Positions 1 to 13,140 of a stretch of DNA of 64,000 bases are shown here, in pieces (position 1 is the first letter of the stretch; each line of letters opens with the position of its first letter). The stretch is from Heterocephalus glaber (lineage: Eukaryota > Chordata > Mammalia > Rodentia > Bathyergidae). The stretch is from positions 2,680,371 to 2,744,370 of the forward strand of contig NW_004624881.1 of the NCBI RefSeq assembly GCF_000247695.1, read 5' to 3'. Made by a program: the position numbers and the translations under genes. Below the pieces are notes generated by a model. It searched no databases, had not been told where the DNA came from, and saw only the letters and a program-made list of their open reading frames with translations.

Positions 1-2862
1 CCTTAATTACACTTTCAGTTTCTCACACTGGAGAAACTATTCAGTATTTACACATGTGTATCTTATTTATTTCACTTAAGAGGATGACCTCAATATGCAT
101 CCATTTAGCTATAAATGTCTCTAGTTTCTGGTTCATTATGACTGAGTAGTATTCCACTTTATAAAAAAAAAATCTTCTTTATCCACTCACTAGTTGATGG
201 GCACTTGGGCTGTTTCAAAGCTTTAGCTATTACAAACTGTGCCATTGTATACATGGGTGCACATATGTCGCTGTGGTATGATTCTATTAACTCTTTTGGG
301 AAGATACCCAGCAGAGGGATAGCTGGGTCAAGTGGGGCCTCTAGTGCTAGATCTCTGAGGTATCTCCATAATGATTTCCACAGTGGTTGCACCAGTCTGC
401 ATGCCCACCAATGGAGAAGGTTTCCTTTCTCCTCAAACCCCCACCAACATTTGTTATTGGATGATTTCTTGATAGCAGCCATTCTTTTTGGGGTGAGTGG
501 AATCTCAGTGTTGTTTTCATTTGCATCTCTTGAATAACCAGTGATGTTGAACATTTTTTCATATATATATTTGCTGCTTTTACTTCTTTTTCTGAGAAAT
601 GTCTGTTCAATTCAGATGCCCATTTTTGAATTGGGTCTTTGAATTTGGGGGGTCTGATTTTTTTCAGTTCTTATATATTCTAGATAGTAGTCCTTAGTCT
701 AAGGTACAGTTGCTGAAAAATTTTTCCCACATTGTAGGTTGTCTCTTAGCTCTGTTGGTAGTTTCTCTTGCAGTGCAGAAGGTTTTTAATAAGATGAGAT
801 CCCAGTTGTTGATTCTTTGTGCAAGTTCCCATGCCACTGAGGTTTTGTTCAGAAAGTCTTTTCCTATACCAATGTCTAGAAGAGTTCTACCTAACTTATC
901 TTCCAGCAAATTTAGTGTTTCTGTTTTGGTATTTAAATCTTTAATCCACTTCAATCTTAGTTTAGAGCATGGTGATAGACATGGGTCTAGTTTTCATCTT
1001 GGTAAGTTGAAATCCAGTTTTTCAAACAACATTTTTTAATAGGCTATCTTTCCTCCAATGAGGATTGTTGGATCCTTTGTAAAAGATGAGTTGGCTGAGC
1101 ATATCTGTAGTTGTTTCTGCATATTCTAATCTATTCCACTGATCCTCGGGTCTGTTTCTTTGCTAGTACATGCTGTTTTTATCACAGTAAGCTTGTAGTA
1201 TAGTTTCAAGTTGGGGATTATAATACCCTCAGTCATATCTCTGTTGCTTAAAATTTCTTTTGCTATTCTAGTTTTCTTCTGGTTCCAAATGAATTTTTGG
1301 ATTGTTTTCTCTAGTTCTGTGAAAAATATTGGAATTTCAATCAGCATTGCATTAAACCTATATAATAGTTTTGGAAGTATGACCATTTTCACTATACTGG
1401 TTCTTCCTATCCAGGAACATGGGATGTCTTTCCATTTTCTAATATCCTGCTCAATCTCCCTTTTCAGAGTGCTATAGTTTTCAGTGTAGAGGTATTTTGC
1501 CTTCTTTGTTAGATTGACTCCTACATATTTTGTTTTTTTGGATGCTATTGTAAAAGGAATTGTTTCCCTACTTTCTCTCTCAGTGACTCTATTATTTGTA
1601 TGTAAAAAGGTTATTGTTTTTTGTGTGTTGACATTATATTCAGCTATTCTACTGAATCTGTCAATTAAGATAAGAAGTCTTTTGGCAGAGTATTGTGGGT
1701 CTTCTATGTAAAGGGTATCATATCATCAGCAAATAATGACAGTTTAACTTCTTCCTTTCCTATTTTTATTCCTTTTATTTCTTTCTCTTTTGCAATTGCT
1801 GTGGTTAATGTTTTGAGAACCATATTAAAGAGGAGCGGTGATAGTGGGCATCATTGTCTTGTTCCTGATTTTAGCATGAAAGTTTTCAGTTTTTGATCAT
1901 TTAGTATGATGTTGGCTGTTGGTTTTTCATAGATAGCCTTGATGAAGTAGAGATAAAGACCATGTATTCTAATTTTCTGCAGTTTTTTTTTTTTTAATCA
2001 TGAATCGATTTTGTCAAATGCCTTTTCTGCATCTATTGGGATGATCACATGGTTTTTGTCTGTTAATATGGTGTATTACATTTATTGATTTATGAGTGTT
2101 GAACCATCCTTGCATTCCTGGAATAAATCCTACTTGGTCAGGGTGTATAATCTTCTTGATGACCTTCTGTATTCTATTTGCCAGTATCTTGTTAAGGATT
2201 TTTGCATCGATATTCATTAGGGAGATTGGCCTGTAGTTCTCTTTTTGGGTTGTGTCTTTCCCTGGTTTTGGAATCAAAGTAGTACTTGCTTCCAGGAATC
2301 AATTTGGAAGCTTTGCTTCCGTTTCAATTTCCTTGATGACTTTAGGGAGTAATGGTGATAGTTCTTATTTAAATGTCTTGTAGAATTCAGCAGTGAAGCC
2401 ATCAGGACCTGTGATTTTCTTTGTTGGTAAATTTTTAATTTTTTATTACATTTTCAATTTCACTCATTGTAATTGTGGTGTTTAGAATTTCTGTATCTTC
2501 ATTTAACTCTGGTAATTTGTATGTATCTAGGAATCTGTCTATTTCTTCTCTGTTTTCAATCTTACTAGAGTAGAGGTTCTCAAAGTAGGTATTGATGATG
2601 TTTTTGATTTCTGGTGGAACTGTTGTGAATTCACCTTTTTCATTCTTGATTGCATGGATTTGAGCCTTTCATTCCTTTTTTTGATAAGGTTGGCTAAGGG
2701 TTTAGCTGTTTTATTTATTCTTTCAAAAAAACAACTCTTTGCTTCATTAATTTTTTATATCATTCTCTTAGTCTCCATTGCACTGATTTCTGCTCTGATC
2801 TTTAAAATTTCCTCTCTTATATGAGCTTTATGCTTGTTAAGCTCTTCTTTTTTGCCAGCACC
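1..2862 (-). mobile_element. L1 (LINE-1) retrotransposon, 5'-truncated, antisense; 3' end outside window
   Basis: Minus-strand translation gives consecutive pieces of L1 ORF2. The C-terminal region with its usual WW.C and LW.SLW motifs lies at about 159-610. An open piece with [10 protein letters not shown] and the upstream RT block lies at 2014-2277. The reverse transcriptase FADD catalytic motif is encoded near 1714-1740. The 3' untranslated end lies to the left of the window, and the copy stops abruptly near 2862, where duplicated unit A begins. Frames are broken by many stops and shifts, so this is a dead copy. It is close to the other younger L1s here (17689, 22460-24237, 45831-47210). 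Confidence 0.93.
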
Positions 2863-5800
2863 AAAATTATCAGCATCCATATAATATAACATGGTTGTTT
2901 TCAACTAGGACTGCACAGTGACATTGAGTTCAGATTGTCCCTGTGAACTATGCCCATTTAGTTCTCCAAAAAGATTCTGCTGGTCCCTAAGGCAGATATT
3001 ATTATTATTTTTTTGAAATTATGTGTTCTTTCCAGAAAGCAAAATGATAAATAAGTTTAGTAAATGAATAGTATAAGCACTCAGTTTGGCACAAATTGAA
3101 TTTTGAATACAAACTGGATAACTATAACACAGCTACTATGCAAATGTCGCCTGCATCACTTCCAAAAGGCTTTTTAAACTTTTGAAAACTAAGATTTTTT
3201 TTCACATTTTGGTAATTTAACCAGTACCATTTTCCTTTTACCATAAGGTAGATTACGTATTTTCATATTGAAATAATCTTTATAATTTCCAGGTATTTGA
3301 CCCCAATATAATGGATACATGGAAGGTAAAACAGAAAGCAGGAGAGAATAATGAAATAACTGCCACCTCATCCAGAGAACAGGGTCATGATGAGCCGATT
3401 TAGCTTCTGGCATCTGCACCTCATAACCCAGGATTTCTGCTGCACAAGATCTGTTCCTCAAACTCAAATACCAGTCTGATTCTGAAGCTAAGTTCTCTCA
3501 AGCACACAACAGAATTTCTCCTTCCATAAAATAAATAAAAGTAAAATTAGGATTTGTACCACAGTTCCTCCCCACTTTGAACCACTCACTTCCTTGGTTA
3601 AGCTGTTGCACTGATCAGCATGCAACTTGCTGGACAATGAACCCAACACCCACATCAAAGAGAAGAGAGGTTTAGTTTGGCTCAGGACTGCATTTGATGG
3701 CTGGCTGGCTTTAAGTCAGGAATCTCATAGCAGAGGGCCCATGAGAAACAGAGCTGTTCAGCTCAAGGTGGCTGGGAAGCTGAGTGGGTTGGAAGGAGCA
3801 TCAGCAAGAGACTTAAGCTCTATGAGTACCACCTACAACTGACCCTCCCTTCAACAGCACTGAGCTGGACATCAATGGGTCAGTCCAACCTGCACCCTCA
3901 CTCCCCGTGACCTAACCAACTCTTCCAGATCTCCTGTACCAATCAGTGGACAATGTGCCCATAGTCACAGGAGATTACAGTCATGTTTCTCAGTCAAACT
4001 TTTGAGTTCTGTCCTGACAAGTGTACCTATAAACCTCTCACTCCCAACCTGGCATTTCAGAGACCCCCAGGAGACTGAGCAGCCACCAGGATTCTGTCTT
4101 CCTATAGCTGCCAACTGAGGCTCAGGACTGCTGTGTCCCTGGGAAATGTCCACTGAGACCAATAGAAGGGGGCCAATCACCTAGGACAAGGCATGGCCTG
4201 AGGCCAAGGTGAAGATAGTGTCCTTTGGGGCCCTGAGATCTTTCCAGGCTGCAGTGGGGAGAACTGGGAAGGTTCATGGGAACCTTGATGGGCTATCTTG
4301 CTCTTGTTTGTCATGGCACATTCTATGTAAATGCTGTAGCTCAGTGCATGCGTATGATGTGCCTGCATGAATTGATTATTTCCTACTTTGTAATGGAAGA
4401 AAGAGCATGAAAATAAGAGTATGTAAGTAGAAATTCTTGGAATATCACATAGAGGTTATTCTAAAGATTACAACTATTTCCTTTGGAAATGTCCATTGAA
4501 TTGTGAAACAATTTCATCTGCTTAAAATGGATAATGAAAATAATGTTATTATGGACATTGTAGGGAGTTATTCACAAAATAATCAGTAAATAATTTTGTT
4601 ACAAATAGAATCTTAATGATGTACACAAATTTCTCATTTCTAAGAAACTAATTATGCATTCTCTTCAGAAATGAATAATATTGCACCAATTTTTTGTGTA
4701 AAGGATTTAACAATATTTGAATTGTTAATATTCAGGCAGAAATGATTCCTGAAGTGGAAGTTTATAGGCTGACTGCCCAGGTCTCTGTAAGCTGAAGCAC
4801 TTCTCTGTGATGCTCAGAAAACTGCCCTGGATATTACAGCAGTGCCCTTCTGGGCCTCCAGGCCCTGGGGGACTGAACTGTGAGGAGTAGGAGGAACTGA
4901 TAGACATTATTGGGTGTCAACAGAGAGCATCCATGACCTGGAGATTTCTTGGGGGCATTTACAGCTCCCTGGGCCAGGTCCCAAGGACTTGAGGAGGAGG
5001 CTCAGATGGAGCTCAGTGTGTAGATGGGACCCAGAGCCTCAGTCTGACCAGGGCAGTGGCATCTCCAGGGCCCCCAGTGTCTTTTGTGGGTGACACAGGA
5101 CTAGGAAGCCAGGACACAGGAGGACCAGGGCATCCTCTGAGCCCCACCTGTCCTGGGAGACCCAGGATGCTATTATCCTGAGGGTGCTATGCAGGGGCCA
5201 GGACCCAGCCTTCACCTTCTGTACTGTGACCCTGTAGTGAGCATGGACAGCCAGGGGATTGAGATCAAAGGGAAAGAAAACAGGAGTCAAACTTTGAGTA
5301 AAATGCAACTGTTGCTCTTACTCATCTCTGAATGTTTCCCTTTCACCCATAAGAATTATTCACTACAGCACACAGCTCTTTAGATGAACAGTCCTATTCA
5401 CTCATTTGTAAAAAGAGGCCCAGTCTGTGTCAAAAAGATCAAGGCTTGGGTGACAAAAGTTTCTGAACTGCAGTGGCACATGTTTATGGGTTAGACTCAG
5501 GAGCCTGAGGCAGGAGGACTGCTTGACCCCAGGAGCTAAAGGATACCCTGAGAAAAACAGTGACATCTTGTTTCAAAAACACTGTGGGGGACCCTTGAAA
5601 TAAAGACAAACCATTTCTACACAGATTGAATAGGAAGGACATGGCAGGATTTCTGTGATTTATGAGTGGGCATCAATGTGTTAAGTTACGTTTCATTGTA
5701 GACTCAATAGTTGAAAGATCATAATCTATTTTTTCATGTGTTGGGTTCCATTTTTAAACTATGTCACACAAAATGCACTGCATTTTAGGTGGGACTCATA

Positions 5801-6075
5801 TGCTGTTGGGAATCATTATTTAGAGTTGCAGTGTATTGAGAACACAGATCCCGAGTGTCAGCAGGTAAGGGGAATTAGCAGCGAACCTGAGGTACAGGAA
5901 GTTTCTGTCCTCTGTGCTGTCACACTGTCAGTGTGAGTTCCTGATGTACAGTAGTAATCGCCATGTGTAGGTGAAGATGTGAACTCAGGAAGCTTTCCTT
6001 GATATATTCCTATTACACACGAGAAAATTCAGTAACATGATTTATCCAATCATGTAAATTTTGAGAGGTGAGAGT
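2863..6075. repeat. Segmental duplication unit A
   Basis: This stretch aligns collinearly with 12637-16100 over almost its full length. Shared landmarks include the ATGGTTGTTTTCAACTAGGA block near 2890 (12670 in B), the 3360-3480 block, the 3600-3850 block, the GC-rich 4960-5240 core and the B1-like SINE at its right end. Copies differ by scattered substitutions and small indels, and unit B has about 200 extra bases at 13141-13343. The block at 3650-3800 has a TTTGGCTCA-type stretch that resembles ancient MaLR-type LTRs, but I am not sure of this. No gene can be named in the unit. Open frames at 5039-5308 and 4725-4907 (minus) have counterparts in B, but B breaks their frames. Confidence 0.85.
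5470..5582 (+). mobile_element. B1/7SL-derived SINE (old, in unit A)
   Basis: The sequence has the diverged 7SL/Alu-type layout: GTGGCACATG, then CAGGAGCCTGAGGCAGGAGG, then a GACTGCTTGA segment, then CCCTGAGAAAAACA and an A-rich end. It is shared with unit B, so it predates the duplication. Confidence 0.65.
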
Positions 6076-6487
6076 AAGAAAAGTATCAAGGACAATGGGT
6101 TAAATGTGTTCAAAGAATTGTGAGTATTTTGAAGGGGATTCACAGCAATGTGCCTTTTACTATAATTTTTAAACATTAAAATATTCAACAAAGGTTTTGA
6201 TCACACAGCATATTCAAAAACACTGCAAAGTTTTTTGCATTTTCCATTTAAATATCTCCATAAAGTTACAACATTGTCCTCAAAATGATGAAAACTTCAA
6301 GACCAATAGTTTTATTGAAAAGGTGACACAAAGAAAGCAAAAATGTATATAAAAGAATACATAATTTTTATTATATCATACCACAGAATTTTAAAATCTT
6401 AAACCTAAATTCTAGTTTCTGAGGCCTCAGTGTTAAACATGTTTCTAGTGACTATCTACTGCTGAATACACTGAGGCAGAAATTTAA
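6076..6487. other. Intergenic, AT-rich; nothing recognised
   Basis: Between unit A and the 3' end of the OR pseudogene. AT-rich with no long open frame and no repeat I can identify. Confidence 0.5.
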
Positions 6488-7423
6488 CTACATTGTTGTA
6501 GAGTGCAACTTCCCAGCCACTCTTCCAAAGGTGCCCAGCACCTCCTTGTTCCTCAGGCTGTAGATCAAAGGGTTGAGCACTGGGGTGAGGATGGTGTAGA
6601 AGACAGCCACCACATTGTCCTCTGCTGGAGAATGGAAGGACTTTGGGCAGAGATAAGTGTAAACAAAGGGTACATAGTTGAAAGTCACCACAGTGAGGTG
6701 GGTGCTTCAGGTGGAATATGCCTTCTTCTTGCCTTTCTGAGAGTGCATGAGGTAGACAATGAGGAGCACTTTTCCATAGGAACCCAGGATGACTATGAAA
6801 AAGAACAGGAGAAAGAGGAAGGCACTTAAAAACACAGTGTACTCATAGACTCAGGCATCCACATAGGCCAGAGTCAGCATGGCTGGGACATCACAGAAGA
6901 AATGACTGATGGCCCTGGACCAGCAGTAAGGGATATGGAGAGCATAGACTGTGTAAGCAGAGGAGTCAACAGGACCCATTGCCCAGGATCCCAGGATCAT
7001 CAGCACACACTCTTCTGTTCATGAGGATGGGGTAGCGCAGAGGGAAGCGAATAGCCACATAACTGTCATAGGACATAGACATCAGGATCAATGCTTCTGA
7101 ACCTACTAAAGTCCTGAAAAAGAAATTCTACACCCCACACCCAATGAAGGAGATGGACTTGTTTCCAAAGAGGAAACCAGAAGCCATGTTGGGCACAGTG
7201 AAGCAGATGTAAATGAGGTCCACGAGGGAGAGCTGGGTGAGCAGGAAGTACATGGGTGTGTGGAGCTGGGCATCCAGGAGGATGAGCAGAACCATGCACA
7301 TGTTGCCAGCCAGCCCCATCATGAAGATGGGGACAGTGAGAGTGAAGAGTAAAAGACCAAGGCTTTATGGGGGAACAGGCCCAGAAGGATGAACTCTGTA
7401 GATGTCTGATTGTAATTTTCCAC
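6488..7423 (-). pseudogene. Olfactory receptor pseudogene, OR2L-like
   Basis: Minus-strand reading gives a class II odorant receptor, a seven-transmembrane GPCR of sensory cilia. Pieces in order are the N-terminus NQTSTEFILLGLFP (about 7380-7420), TM1-TM3 with LHTPMYFLLTQLSLVDLIYI and GNKSISFIGCG (7128-7322), TM3-TM4 with a DSY in place of DRY, then DVPAMLTLA, and TM6-TM7 with [20 protein letters not shown] (6488-6691). The NYNQTSTEFILLGLFP start and the TPMYFLL.QLSL block are typical of human OR2L members. Breaks: the expected start ATG is GTG at 7421-7423; there is a frameshift between N-terminus and TM1, a TAG just after the TM3 cysteine region, a 1-bp shift near 7010-7020, and TGA stops replacing a Trp in extracellular loop 2 and the Cys of the YSTCSTH motif. 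Length matches the usual ~310 codons. Confidence 0.93.
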
Positions 7424-7767
7424 GGTGCACTCATATGGTTTGTCTGAAGACAGAGACAACAGTGATAGGTAGAGATCACCATTAGCCAATTTTGAAAATT
7501 TCCTTAAGATAATTAGCATCTACATGATTTATTAAGTTGTAAAACTTAAAAACAATACTCAATCTTACCTATTTAAAAATAAATATTATTTTTCTCCTGA
7601 GAAATTAATAACTTGTGAAGCATCTACTACTGAAAACATTTTAAGAAATATAAAAATTTGCAGAGCAATAATGTTTCTATTAAAATTTCAAGAAATAGTA
7701 ATAATTTATTTTCCCATGTGAACTTATAAATCATCAAATTCTGATGTTACATTATTCAAAAGGAAAA
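7424..7767. other. OR upstream flank, AT-rich; nothing recognised
   Basis: Sequence 5' of the OR2L-like pseudogene. OR genes usually have a noncoding first exon and a TATA-poor promoter a few kb upstream; nothing specific can be assigned here. Confidence 0.4.
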
Positions 7768-7985
7768 ATTATGAGAAAAGAAAAAAATGTAAACTAAATC
7801 TGTCTAAATAGGGAAGGGTGGAGGGGGTGAAGAGTCCACAGGTAATGGGGGGAAAATAAGAACAAAAATACAAAAATACATCATGTACAGGTACAAGCAC
7901 CCAATGATAAATGTAAATGTATTGTATACCTAAAATGTACCAATAAAAGAATTTAAGAAAAAAACAAAACAAAACAAAAAACATT
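7768..7985 (+). mobile_element. L1 3' UTR stub, strongly 5'-truncated
   Basis: This matches the 3' ends of the other young L1s here: a GGGAAGGGTGGAGG polypurine stretch, then CAAGCACCCAATGATAAATG, then CCTAAAATGTACCAATAAA and an A-rich tail with AAAAC repeats. Only about 200 bp of 3' UTR are present. Confidence 0.9.
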
Positions 7986-8369
7986 TGAATAGAAAATGAA
8001 ATTAAATGTACATTATAGGTCCATATCATGAATAAAAGTTTAATTCTCTCACGGTATGTCTTTTGCATTTGTATTTGCTTCTTCAGACTTGATTATAATA
8101 TTTCAGCAAACTCTCACTCTTTAAAAAAAGGATATTTCCTTTTTAGAGATCCTTGTCCAATAACCCCATGTGAAACTTCCTTACATCAGATGTCTTTATA
8201 TCATTTTGCTTAGAAATCTGGACTATAATCTTATTGTCACCTCTTTGACAAAGTCATAGTAATTCCTACTTTTTGAGTTTAAATGTTATTTATCATTCAT
8301 TCTCTTTCCACTACTCCCTCAGTATCAGAACATGAATAGTGCCTTGTATGATAGATAGCAGACATCAAG
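7986..8369. other. Intergenic; nothing recognised
   Basis: AT-rich sequence between two L1 fragments, without an assignable feature. Confidence 0.4.
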
Positions 8370-9110
8370 GTGGATAAGGGAGACTTTAAAAGATGCCATG
8401 GTCATTCATCATTTGGAAAATGTAAAGTGAAATCACAATGAGATACTTTTGCACATTCAGTAGGAAAAAATTCATTAATGAAACAAATAAAACAAAATAC
8501 TTTGTGACAAGAATATGGAATACATGTAAATCTTTGTACTTTTTTGAAGTCATTTCAAATGATGCTGCCAATATGGAAAATAATGTCATAATGCCTCAAA
8601 CATGAAACAAAATTTGAACATGAAATAGTAATTCCACATTTGCTGTGTATGCCTAGGAGGTTATGCATACATTCAAATAGCTGTTTTATGCCATTTTAAT
8701 ACCTGCATAATTCACAATAGCCACAGGTGGGAAACACAAAAATTCTTCATCCACAAATGTATGCACAAAAAATGCAATATACATATCCAGGAAATATTAT
8801 TCCATCTCTTAAGGGGAATGCATGTTGACACATGTTACAACGTGGAGGAGCACTCATGACATCACACTAAGTGAAAGAGAAGCTCAGTCAGTCCCAGCAC
8901 CCAGAAGGAAGCTCCCCACCTCCATCCCAGGCTCTGAGGGCAGAGAAACTCAGCTGGTCCCAGCACCCAGAAGGAAGCTCCCCCTCTGCCATCCCAGGCT
9001 CCTACACTGCCTGAATGCACTTTAATAAGTGGAGATGGTGGAATGGTGGGTGCTATGGGCTGAGTGAACAGAGAGAAGCTTAGACAGACTTAATGCTTGC
9101 AGCATTTTAG
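8370..9110 (+). mobile_element. Old L1 3' end (diverged), interrupted by a tandem repeat
   Basis: It follows the order of an ancient L1 ORF2 end and 3' UTR: AAATCACAATGAGATACTTT, a block near 8700 (ATTCACAATAGCCACAGGTG), CACTAAGTGAAAGAGA at 8865, then AATGGTGGGTGCTATGGG near 9040. Divergence is much greater than in the young L1s. The C-terminal coding part is unreadable as protein. Confidence 0.7.
8877..9003. repeat. Two-copy 66-bp tandem repeat
   Basis: Copies at 8877-8942 and 8943-9003 both contain CAGCACCCAGAAGGAAGCTC and a CATCCCAGGCTC segment, with a few differences. The repeat lies inside the old L1 3' end and is GC-richer than its surroundings. Confidence 0.85.
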
Positions 9111-10600
9111 ATCAGTGTGGTGGAAAGATCTTGAGATGGAGAGACGCTAACTGGTTCAAGGAGGATGACTCAGAGCCTCCTCACTGTGCTATAGCAATGG
9201 TAAAGTCCCAAACTTTACCTCACACATCTCTATTGTAACAGAAATTCCACAAAACCCAAACTTATTCCAAATATGTTATAAGGCAGTTAAAGCCTTGGTA
9301 TCCTGACCCAAGATGGAGCAACTTATATTTCACCATTGCTTGATCTGTCCTAATTTGCAAAGAAAAATTTAGTAGAAATAATTGTTTTCAGAAGATCTTT
9401 AGGATCAATATGACAGCAACAGATTAGAGTAAAGTTGTCTTATTTAACTTATATAACTAGTTTTATTATTAAGAAGTAAATAATATGCCCAAATGCCACA
9501 TCAGGTCATCCATTGATAGCGTATCTCATATGTGTCTTCTCAGCATCTATCTCATCTGAGTTCCCCTGTGCTAACATTAGAATACAGCCCCATATCCTGC
9601 TGTGTCCATAATATTCCAGAACTGTGCCTGACAAAGAAGGAACCTCAGTCATCAAGTTATTGGTTTCACTAATACAAATAAACATTTTTCTTGTGTAAAA
9701 ATAACTTCTTCTTTTTTATTCTTTTTACCCTTTTATTCTTTAGTGAAATAACTGTAAGTAAACTATCCAAAGTGTATTTTAAACATTTCTACATTTCTAC
9801 TTACTTTAGTTTTCTTATATTCCTATCAAAATGTGGGATGTAGAAGTCAGTGGGGCCAAAATGGAGGAAAAAGTGGGCAAGAAGACTCTGAGAATGAAGT
9901 CCTGATCTTCAGAAGCAGAGGTCTTGGGTCAGGACTGTCCTACCTGAGAGGAAAGAAGGAGGCATGGAAATCACTGATTGTCCTCACACATTGCCACCAG
10001 GAAACTGTCCAGGTTTGTCCAGGACACAGGTGAATTTAATCCTAATGGTAGTCTCTTCAGGTAGCTATCGACCATGACACTTTGTGGTGAGAAAGCTCAG
10101 ATTCAGAGATTTTAAGTGATCCATCCTAGTATGTCAGCTAGGAAAATCTCCAGGTACATGTATAGAAACATATATAAATTTTCCATAGTGTATAATATGG
10201 TGTATGTGTAATTGTAATGTATATATGTTAATGCACAGAGTGGTTGTACAGTATTCATAGAAATAAGTACAAATGTATTTAAACCTTTCAAAACTGCCTG
10301 GTCAATTATTTTTTAATTATCTTTGGTTAATGATCCTAAAATAAGGGATGTTCACATTTTAATCACCCAAAACAGAAATGAAAACAAAAAGAAGAAAAAT
10401 ATTAAAATATAAATTTTGTACATGTGATAAATTATTTAAAAGTGTTAACATTTTTTTAAACACAAACATTATTTTACTGTTAAACTTACTCATGTGGGCA
10501 TCTTGTGTTTCCTTTATCACCTGGTTTTACTTTTTCCACTTGACCCAGCAACAAATATAAATACTCTCATAGAAAAATGTTTTTTAAAAGACTAAATGGC
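9111..10600. other. Intergenic; no gene recognised
   Basis: Mixed sequence. A slightly GC-richer part at 9830-10035 has a 66-codon open plus-strand frame that resembles nothing I know. AT-rich from 10130 to 10620. No confident repeat assignment. Confidence 0.4.
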
Positions 10601-11110
10601 AGTTGATATCTTATTCCTCATGGCACAAGGTCCCTTAGGAGAATTTGACAGCAGAGAATCATCCTCATGATCTCCAGTGTAAAGCAGGTACATATTAAAC
10701 ATCATCAGTGAAATTCTCCAAGTGCTGTCCACACATTACAATGAATTCTGTGCTGTAGCCCACTTTCAGGAACAATTCCATGTTGACCTTTGCTCACAAC
10801 TGAGAGCTCAATGGTCCAGTTGTGCTGTGATGATCCAGGACAAGATTACACCAGTGGGAGATATCCTGGGAGGAACAAAATCTTCATCTGCATAGTTCCT
10901 CATTGATCTAGTAATTCTGCTGTTCCCCAGTCATCTGTTACATTGTTTCTCCTGATGTACTGAACTTTCTGTACAGAGTCATTCATTACATTTGTTTCTC
11001 CATATGTACTGAATAAAAGGTGTGCCCAGTTCAGGATCTTTCCTCTTTGCCACCCAGAGCAGCACTGATCAGGCCCAAATCTCAGCTTCTTCTCCAAGTC
11101 TCATTTTTTC
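10600..11110 (+). mobile_element. Candidate solo LTR of an endogenous retrovirus-like element
   Basis: A block more GC-rich than its flanks ends with an AATAAA signal (11012-11017, in GAATAAAAGG) followed by a CT-rich stretch ending CCAAGTCTCA, the look of an LTR R/U5 region. Boundaries and family are not certain, and I found no internal gag/pol sequence next to it. Confidence 0.35.
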
Positions 11111-12636
11111 TACCTTACATGTATAATAAGTTATTTCAACTTGTGATGCTATGGCTCCCAGGGGACTAGGACTCACTGCAGAGGTTCTAGTAACATCCCC
11201 TTTCCCTGTTCCCTACAGTCCACATTTATCATTATACTTTCATTTAGAGTTTAAAATAAGATACTGAAAAATGTCCCATTTGTAATTCCTGTACTAATAA
11301 ATTGCATGGATTCTTTGAAACATAAAATCTTTGTCATAGCAGGAATAAGAGAAGCACAGACACTTGAGCCACTGGTGCTCACAGAGGGACCAAATGATAG
11401 AGCTGGGAACCAAGGAGTGGTGTTCCCCAGAGTCTCCATTGTGCAATTTCCACTGCAGCACAGGCTCCCCCACTCTACTACCTGCTGACCAGAGGATTCT
11501 CAGAGACAGAATTTTATACAGCAATGCTGTTTTCTTTGCATTTTTTCTGATGACTTATAGAGGTGGAATAAAACTCTGAAGTTATCAAAACATATGTTTC
11601 CTTAATTTCACATTGCTGAGAGTTTTCTAAGAAATCTCAGATTGAAATTTAAGGCCTTTAAATGAAACAAACTGGCAAAGATTTGAATACTAATCAAATA
11701 AATAAATACATATTTCTCACATCCATGACACCATCTACTCTGTTTTGGAGAAACTTGATTCACTTTTCTATTCTCAGGATTCCAGACCCTCCTGGCTTAC
11801 AGGTCAACCAGAGGATGGGGGAAGGGTTGTGGGGAGGGCCTTGAAGTTTCTGACTCTGGAAGCCAGCCAGAGCCCTGTGCACAATGCTGGTTCTGCCTTA
11901 GTTTCCCTACCTATACTGAGACATATTCTGCACTCACATTGGTGAACTAGAATTCACCACACTGGAAAATGACTGTTGTAGAATCTCAGAAGTCAGGGAG
12001 GAGCATTTTCACAGTGTGTGCACAAACCCAGTGTGATTCCCCTTCTCTGCAGTTTCCTGACAGATTCCACTAGAGGAGGCATGGCAATTGCACAGTGTTC
12101 TATGTCATTTTACTGACTAATATAAACTGATCTTATTTGACATTTTCAACTGCTTGTTTTCCATTGTCTAGCATTGGATAAAGAACAATTTTTAACATAT
12201 TAAGAAGATTATAATACCCAGGAAATATTTTTGTGTGTTCTTGGACATTTCTAAATTATATACTTCCAGGAAGTTCCAAAGGATGCATTAATATTTAAAA
12301 AGCAAATATGGAAATAGTTGGAAATATATTTTTTGACACTCAGAAATTGGTTGCATTAATACATCCTTTTAATTTTGTTCTGGACTGAGAATTACTTCTG
12401 CTTTATTGTACATGTTCATGGCAGAAAGATGAGCTTTAAATCTGCCACTACTCCAGGCCTTGACCTTTAGAAAGGTTGACTCAGGCTGCTCAGGTCTCTC
12501 TGAGTGTGCAGAGACACAAATGTGGATGCCTACAGGCTGCCCATGGGAACACACACCATGCACACTCAGGGTGTGACTTGGCTAAAGACAGCACTAAACA
12601 GTGCTGAGCATTTAGTCTCCACCACTAATGATGCCA
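11111..12636. other. Intergenic; no gene recognised
   Basis: Overlapping short frames on both strands (11250-11580) have no protein-like character that I can name. The rest is AT-rich with a GC-richer patch at 12400-12640, just before unit B. Confidence 0.4.
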
Positions 12637-13140
12637 TAGCCATCACCAAATTATCAGCATTCATGTAACATGGTTGTTTTCAACTAGGACTGCACAGTGG
12701 CATGGAGTTCAGATTATCTCTGTGAACCATGCCCATTTGCTTCTCCAAAAAGCTTTTGCTGGTCCCAAAGGCAGATATTATTAATATTTTCTGAAACTGT
12801 GTGTTCTGTACATGAAGAAAATGATACATAAGAGAAGTAAATTAAAAGTGTAAGCACTACAATTTGGCACAAATTGAATTTGAATACAAACTCGGGAAAA
12901 CTAAAACACAGCTACTAAGCATACATTGCCAGCATCACTTCCCAAAGGCTTTTTAAAATTTTGTAAACTAATTCATTATTTCACAGTTTGGTAGTTTAAC
13001 CAGTATTATTTTTCTTTTACCATAAAGTCCATTACATATTTTCATATTGAAATAATATTTATAATATCGAAGTATTTGACCCCAATATAAAATATTCATG
13101 GAAGGTAAAATAGAAAGCAGGTGTTAATAATGAAATAACA

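Noticed and set aside
205..537. 110-codon plus-strand frame
   Set aside because: Antisense shadow of L1 ORF2 C-terminus.
4725..5308. Immunoglobulin-like or KIR/LILR leader exon in the duplicated GC-rich core
   Set aside because: Hydrophobic frames vaguely resemble leader peptides, but no Ig-domain cysteines, splice-consistent exons or conserved frame between A and B support it.
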